Source of the DNA: an uncultured Kordia sp.
GTDB lineage: Bacteria > Bacteroidota > Bacteroidia > Flavobacteriales > Flavobacteriaceae
Assembly (NCBI RefSeq): GCF_947489565.1
Contig: NZ_CANLEA010000013.1
Span: 62,001-126,000 of the forward strand
DNA: 64,000 bases
Direction of reading: 5' to 3'
This document shows, piece after piece, positions 60,543 to 64,000 of this stretch; within the stretch, counting starts at the first letter, position 1; every line of letters begins with the position of its first letter. The notes beneath the pieces are model-generated. The model worked only from the letters and a program-made list of their open reading frames with translations, was not told the DNA's origin and did not search any database. Both the position numbers and the translations under genes were made by a program.

Positions 60543-61646
60543 ATGACTAAAAAACCACTTTTACAACCTTATACTTCCAAAAATCTACAGCTCAAAAATC
60601 GTATCATTATGGCGCCAATGACGCGCAGTAGAGCTAATAACGAAGGAAATGTACCGACAGATGAGTTACACGGAATTTATTACGAGCAAAGAGCTTCCGC
60701 AGGATTGATTATTACAGAAGGCGCACAGGTTTCCAAAGAAGCAGTTGGCTATATTCATACACCAGGAATTTATACAAAAGCACAGGTTGAAGGTTGGAAA
60801 AAAGTTACCAAACGCGTTCATGAGAAAGGCGGAAAAATCTTTATTCAATTGTGGCATGTGGGACGAATTTCGCATCCTGATTTTCATAATGGAGAATTGC
60901 CAGTAGCACCATCTGCGATCAATCCGAATCGAAAATCCTATACACCAGAAGGCTTTAAAGACACAGTTACTCCTCGGGAAATGACACAAGATGATATTGA
61001 TAGCACGATTCAAGACTTTGTCAATGCTGGCAAAAACGCCATAGAAGCAGGTTTTGATGGCGTGGAAGTGCATTCTTCCAACGGATATTTATTTCATCAG
61101 TTTTTTACAAACTGTTCCAATACACGAACAGATAAGTATGGCGGAAGTATTGAAAACAATGCACGGTTTTTCTTTGAAACCTTGGATGCGATGAAAAAAG
61201 AAATGCCTGAACAGAAAATTGGAGTCCGTTTCAATCCGTCGTTGCATTCCGCAATGGCAGGAATTACCATAGATGCAGAAACGATTCCTACGTTTGAATA
61301 CATTATCAAGAAGCTAAATGACTATGATTTGGCGTATGTTCATTTGTCGGAACCTTTTTCGAATGTTTCAGAAGTGCCGCATGCAGTTACGGAAATTGCA
61401 AAGCATTTTAGACCTTTATACAAAGGCACACTTATGATTAATACAGATTTTACGTTTGATAAAGGAAATACAGTCCTAGAGGCTAACGAAGCGGATTTAG
61501 TAGCTTTTGGAAAGCCTTTCATTTCTAATCCGGATTTGGTAACACGTTTTGAACACGGAATTGCTTTGGCAGATTGGGATACAGCAACCTTTTACACTAC
61601 TGGAGAAAAAGGATTTACGGATTATCCGAAGGCAAAAATTAAATGA
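60543..61646 (+). CDS. Old Yellow Enzyme-family ene-reductase
   Basis: This 367-residue FMN TIM-barrel protein has the OYE hallmarks: LKNRIIMAPMTRSRANNEGN (residues 17-36), IQLWHVGRISHPDF, GFDGVEVHSSNGYLFHQFF with the substrate-binding HSSN, and GKPFISNPDLV near the C-terminus. It reduces activated C=C or nitro groups with NAD(P)H. It sits in a region with an oxidase, a quinol-monooxygenase-like protein and an HxlR/AraC setting, which suggests electrophile handling, inferred. The next lipoprotein gene follows closely. Confidence 0.93.
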   Translation: MTKKPLLQPYTSKNLQLKNRIIMAPMTRSRANNEGNVPTDELHGIYYEQRASAGLIITEGAQVSKEAVGYIHTPGIYTKAQVEGWKKVTKRVHEKGGKIFIQLWHVGRISHPDFHNGELPVAPSAINPNRKSYTPEGFKDTVTPREMTQDDIDSTIQDFVNAGKNAIEAGFDGVEVHSSNGYLFHQFFTNCSNTRTDKYGGSIENNARFFFETLDAMKKEMPEQKIGVRFNPSLHSAMAGITIDAETIPTFEYIIKKLNDYDLAYVHLSEPFSNVSEVPHAVTEIAKHFRPLYKGTLMINTDFTFDKGNTVLEANEADLVAFGKPFISNPDLVTRFEHGIALADWDTATFYTTGEKGFTDYPKAKIK

Positions 61647-61687
61647 TATATTTGAAAACTCAAAAATCCTTTTTATACCTCAATTAC

Positions 61688-62203
61688 ATGTCAAAGATTC
61701 CTATAGTGTTGATACTGATTGTACTGTTGTCCAGTTGCGAAAAACCGCCAATCAACTTAAAAGCCTACCAAAACGAAGGAAAAGATTTTGAAATTTCAAT
61801 TCCTAAAGAATGGGATGTAAAAGTTTCGGAAGAAGAAATCATTGCGAAACAAGGTGGTTGGGAAGACTTTTTTAGCAAACTAAAAGTCTCAGCAACCTAT
61901 AAACGCAATTGGGGAACTTTTGAACCTATAACAGAGGAAATTCTATCAGCTATAAACAAATCGGGGTCTTTAAAATATCAAAATAATTTACGAAAAATAA
62001 CGACTGATACGTACACAATGTATACTTACGATTTACGAGGTCCAGCACCACTTGGCGGAACTGTTACTTTCCGAAAGTATGAAGTAAATATTCACGACAA
62101 ACCAGAAGACAGTTTTATTCTTGTCGTAGATAGTTTTAATGAATTTAACAGTGATGAAGAACGGTTTATGAAAGCAATTATCGCTTCTTTGAAATTCTTA
62201 TAA
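61688..62203 (+). CDS. lipoprotein of unknown function
   Basis: The start at 61688 gives a lipoprotein signal (MSKIPIVLILIVLLSSCEKP, Cys 17); an in-frame ATG at 61643 overlapping the OYE stop by four bases would bury it but cannot be ruled out. The 171-residue protein is beta-rich with NEGKDFEISIPKEWDVKV, a pattern of PsbP-like or DUF1795-like lipoproteins, and ends FMKAIIASLKFL. It follows the OYE gene and ends six bases before the convergent AraC gene. Confidence 0.65.
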   Translation: MSKIPIVLILIVLLSSCEKPPINLKAYQNEGKDFEISIPKEWDVKVSEEEIIAKQGGWEDFFSKLKVSATYKRNWGTFEPITEEILSAINKSGSLKYQNNLRKITTDTYTMYTYDLRGPAPLGGTVTFRKYEVNIHDKPEDSFILVVDSFNEFNSDEERFMKAIIASLKFL

Positions 62204-62209
62204 ATAGTT

Positions 62210-63094
62210 TTAAGAACTACAAACTACACGCTTCAACAATACATATTCACCGTTATTTTTAAATTCTCTGATAGATGAACCTACGTAACGTTTAAAGGTC
62301 TTTGACAAGTGACTTGCATCTGTAAAGCCCAAATCATCTGCGATTTCAGAAATGGTAAAATCAGAGTTTAATAAACGAATTTCCACAAGTTTCAGTTTGG
62401 CTTTAATAATATATTCGCGCAATGGCATATGAATCTGTTTTCTAAAATATTCACTCACATACGTAGAAGACATCGAAAATACAGTCGCTAAATGCTCTAT
62501 TTTTAATTTTTCAGGCTGATCAATATGTTCGTTGATATACGTAAGCATTTTATGAATTCTATCATCGTTGGAATCGTTAGAAATCTCATAAAAACTTGAT
62601 TTCTTTATATTTCGAATCAAAATTTCCAAAATGCTAGTCATCAGACTCTTTATCAAATACATAGAAGCCTCGTTGTAATTACGAGATTCTTCTAAAATCA
62701 TCGCAACAAGTCTGTTAATATGTGTGCGATCAATGTCACTTTTAATAATATCACCAGGCAATTGATTGTAATTAGAAAGAATATACGATGCTTCTTTATA
62801 CCATTCGTCACGATCAATCGAAGTACGTTTAGAGCTTTTAAAAAAAGCATCTGTAAATTTTAAAAAGACAAATTTTGAAGGTTCTGAAATATTAAATGAA
62901 TGACATTTTAAAGGCGGCAATAAAAACATACTTCCTTCTGTATATGTATATTCGTTATAATTGATACATTGTGTCCCAGTTCCTTTTTTGATTAACACTA
63001 ACTCAAAAAAATTGTTCTTTACAGGACGTTGTTTCCATTCAGACAACTCAATTTCTTGTATTTCAAAAGGTTTGTACGTCTCTAATACTTGCAT
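62210..63094 (-). CDS. AraC-family transcriptional regulator
   Basis: This 294-residue protein has an N-terminal cupin-like sensing domain (about residues 20-100: NNFFELVLIKKGTGTQCINY, EGSMFLLPPLKCHSF) and a C-terminal AraC double helix-turn-helix (about 190-285: HLATVFSMSSTYVSEYFRKQ and ISEIADDLGFTDASHLSKTF). It is divergent from the monooxygenase-like and DUF4437 genes at 63261 onward, its likely targets, across 166 bases. Effector unknown. Confidence 0.93.
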   Translation of the reverse strand: MQVLETYKPFEIQEIELSEWKQRPVKNNFFELVLIKKGTGTQCINYNEYTYTEGSMFLLPPLKCHSFNISEPSKFVFLKFTDAFFKSSKRTSIDRDEWYKEASYILSNYNQLPGDIIKSDIDRTHINRLVAMILEESRNYNEASMYLIKSLMTSILEILIRNIKKSSFYEISNDSNDDRIHKMLTYINEHIDQPEKLKIEHLATVFSMSSTYVSEYFRKQIHMPLREYIIKAKLKLVEIRLLNSDFTISEIADDLGFTDASHLSKTFKRYVGSSIREFKNNGEYVLLKRVVCSS

Positions 63095-63260
63095 TTTTGA
63101 TCAAATTTTGTGTAAAATTATATAAAAATTGCCTTAGAAAGTGCTTTTTTAATCTTAAAACCTTTAAAAATACCAAAATACCCTTTTTAAATACCTAAGT
63201 AACTCATGCGTTGTGTGGTAATTTTGTATCAAGAAATTTAAAAATCAAAAAAATATAAAT

Positions 63261-63551
63261 ATGAGTCAATTAACGATCGTCGCTAAAATTCTAGCCAAAG
63301 AAGGAAAATCAACATTCATACAAGAGGAATTAATAAAACTAATCGAAATTACACGTGCCGAAAAAGGATGTATCAATTACGATTTACACCAAGATAATGA
63401 AAATGAAAACCTGTTTTTGTTTTATGAAAACTGGGAAAATCGCGAATTATGGCAACAACACATGCAAAATGATCATTTGGCAGCATATATGAAAACAACA
63501 GAAGGCGCCGTGGAATCTTTTGAATTGAATGAAATGACCGTTATAGGATAA
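63261..63551 (+). CDS. antibiotic biosynthesis monooxygenase (ABM)/quinol monooxygenase-like protein
   Basis: This 96-residue protein has a ferredoxin-like dimeric barrel of the ABM family: [57 protein letters not shown]. YgiN-type relatives oxidise quinols or similar aromatic compounds without cofactors. A -7-like TAATTTTG (63219-63226) lies upstream without a good -33 box, which would fit activation by the AraC regulator (inference). The DUF4437 gene follows after 13 bases. Confidence 0.88.
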   Translation: MSQLTIVAKILAKEGKSTFIQEELIKLIEITRAEKGCINYDLHQDNENENLFLFYENWENRELWQQHMQNDHLAAYMKTTEGAVESFELNEMTVIG

Positions 63552-63564
63552 TTATAGAATCAAT

Positions 63565-64000
63565 ATGAAGAAAATAACGATTTGTGCATTACTACTAGGA
63601 ATAGTATTTTCTTGCGAAAGTCCTGCTAACAAGACAGGAGAAAAGACAACAAAAGTTTCACAACCTGTTCAAAAGATCGAAAACCCAACGAATAAAGTAG
63701 TGTTAAGCTCAGAAATTGTTTGGGAGAAATTAAATCCTGCTCGTGGCAATCAAAGTCCGCAAGCAGGTACTATTTGGGGAGATAGAAAAGGTGCTGTTGC
63801 AACTGGATTTTTAGCAAAATTTGTAGACGGTTTTTCTTCTCCACCGCATATTCACAATGTAACCTACAGAGCTGTTGTTATAAAAGGACTGATTCATAAT
63901 GATGATGAAAACGCAAAAAACATGTGGATGCAACCCGGAAGTTTCTGGACGCAACCCAAAGGCGAATCACATATAACAGCTGCCAAAGGCGAAGAAAATA
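63565..64000 (+). CDS. DUF4437-type cupin lipoprotein (partial at window end)
   Basis: This reading frame starts [20 protein letters not shown], a lipoprotein signal (Cys 17), and runs to the window edge for 145 codons without a stop. The sequence [40 protein letters not shown] and [17 protein letters not shown] fits the DUF4437 cupin family, including the metal-type His in PPHIHN. Function is unknown; the cupin may bind or oxidise a small molecule. It is in an operon with the ABM-family gene. The 3' end is outside this window. Confidence 0.75.
   Translation, partial: MKKITICALLLGIVFSCESPANKTGEKTTKVSQPVQKIENPTNKVVLSSEIVWEKLNPARGNQSPQAGTIWGDRKGAVATGFLAKFVDGFSSPPHIHNVTYRAVVIKGLIHNDDENAKNMWMQPGSFWTQPKGESHITAAKGEEN

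Noticed and set aside
1-64000. tRNA or rRNA genes
   Set aside because: I looked for TTCGAATC/TTCGAGTC-type T-arms and CCA-flanked stems and found none outside coding genes; a covariance search would be decisive.

Overview
The window looks like chromosomal DNA of a marine-type Flavobacteriaceae bacterium (Bacteroidota), possibly Kordia or a close relative. The genus is a guess; the family is well supported. Evidence: AT-rich DNA, promoters of the Bacteroidota type (TTG, about 20 bases, TAnnTTTG), a protein with a type IX secretion (T9SS) C-terminal sorting domain, a PorV/PorQ-type outer-membrane protein, many small lipoproteins, a fused alpha/beta 2-oxoacid dehydrogenase E1, and a class I lanthipeptide-type leader peptide. 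About 66 protein genes are supported. I saw no rRNA, tRNA, CRISPR array, transposase or phage gene.

Layout. 0-8 kb: the end of a surface-polysaccharide locus (two methyltransferases, a GT4 glycosyltransferase, a CapK/PaaK-like adenylate-forming enzyme, a polyprenyl-phosphate sugar transferase), interrupted by three reverse-strand secreted proteins. 8-14 kb: patatin lipase, an orphan lanthipeptide-like precursor, a DUF4105/Lnb-type protein, a PorV-like protein, phosphatidylserine synthase and a beta-helix protein. 14-20 kb: core genes lptB, a CMD-family protein, tatC, a KpsF/KdsD isomerase and recQ. 19.5-22.5 kb: a TPR histidine kinase, its response regulator and a small lipoprotein. 23-30.6 kb: a cyclophilin-FKBP fusion, YfiT-like protein, DUF1330 protein, thioredoxin-like protein, CsaA, a WG-repeat protein, MutS2 and Ung. 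30.7-31.9 kb: a cytochrome b561/HxlR pair lying between ung and a second, silent copy of the ung 3' end.

32-39 kb: a reverse operon SUI1 - DUF1835 - nucleoside phosphorylase - cytosolic NMT1/THI5-like protein, then a 2-oxoglutarate/IPNS-type oxygenase and the fused E1. 39-39.8 kb is a duplicated non-coding repeat block. 40-44 kb: a large T9SS cargo with Asp-box repeats and two lipoproteins. 44-51.6 kb is the most accessory part: two membrane LytTR regulators bracket a DUF2306-serine hydrolase-TPR fusion, a lysine-rich protein whose N-terminus resembles Bacteroidota proteins linked to contractile injection systems (possible toxin cargo), an acyltransferase and a 228-bp tandem repeat. 51.6-57 kb: an envelope and metallopeptidase group (two secreted proteins, M23-LysM, BlaI with an M56-M23 fusion, M50-TPR). 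57-64 kb: small secreted proteins, a BBE-type FAD oxidase, an Old Yellow Enzyme, an AraC regulator, a quinol-monooxygenase-like protein and a DUF4437 lipoprotein cut by the window edge.

Strongest leads for novelty: the candidate injection-system cargo (47634-48800), the ung-tail relic with only synonymous differences, the orphan lanthipeptide-like precursor, the BlaI/M56-M23 unit with two phased operator-like dyads, and the divergent HxlR region with duplicated 26-bp boxes. All function calls rest on reading motifs by eye; no database search was run.
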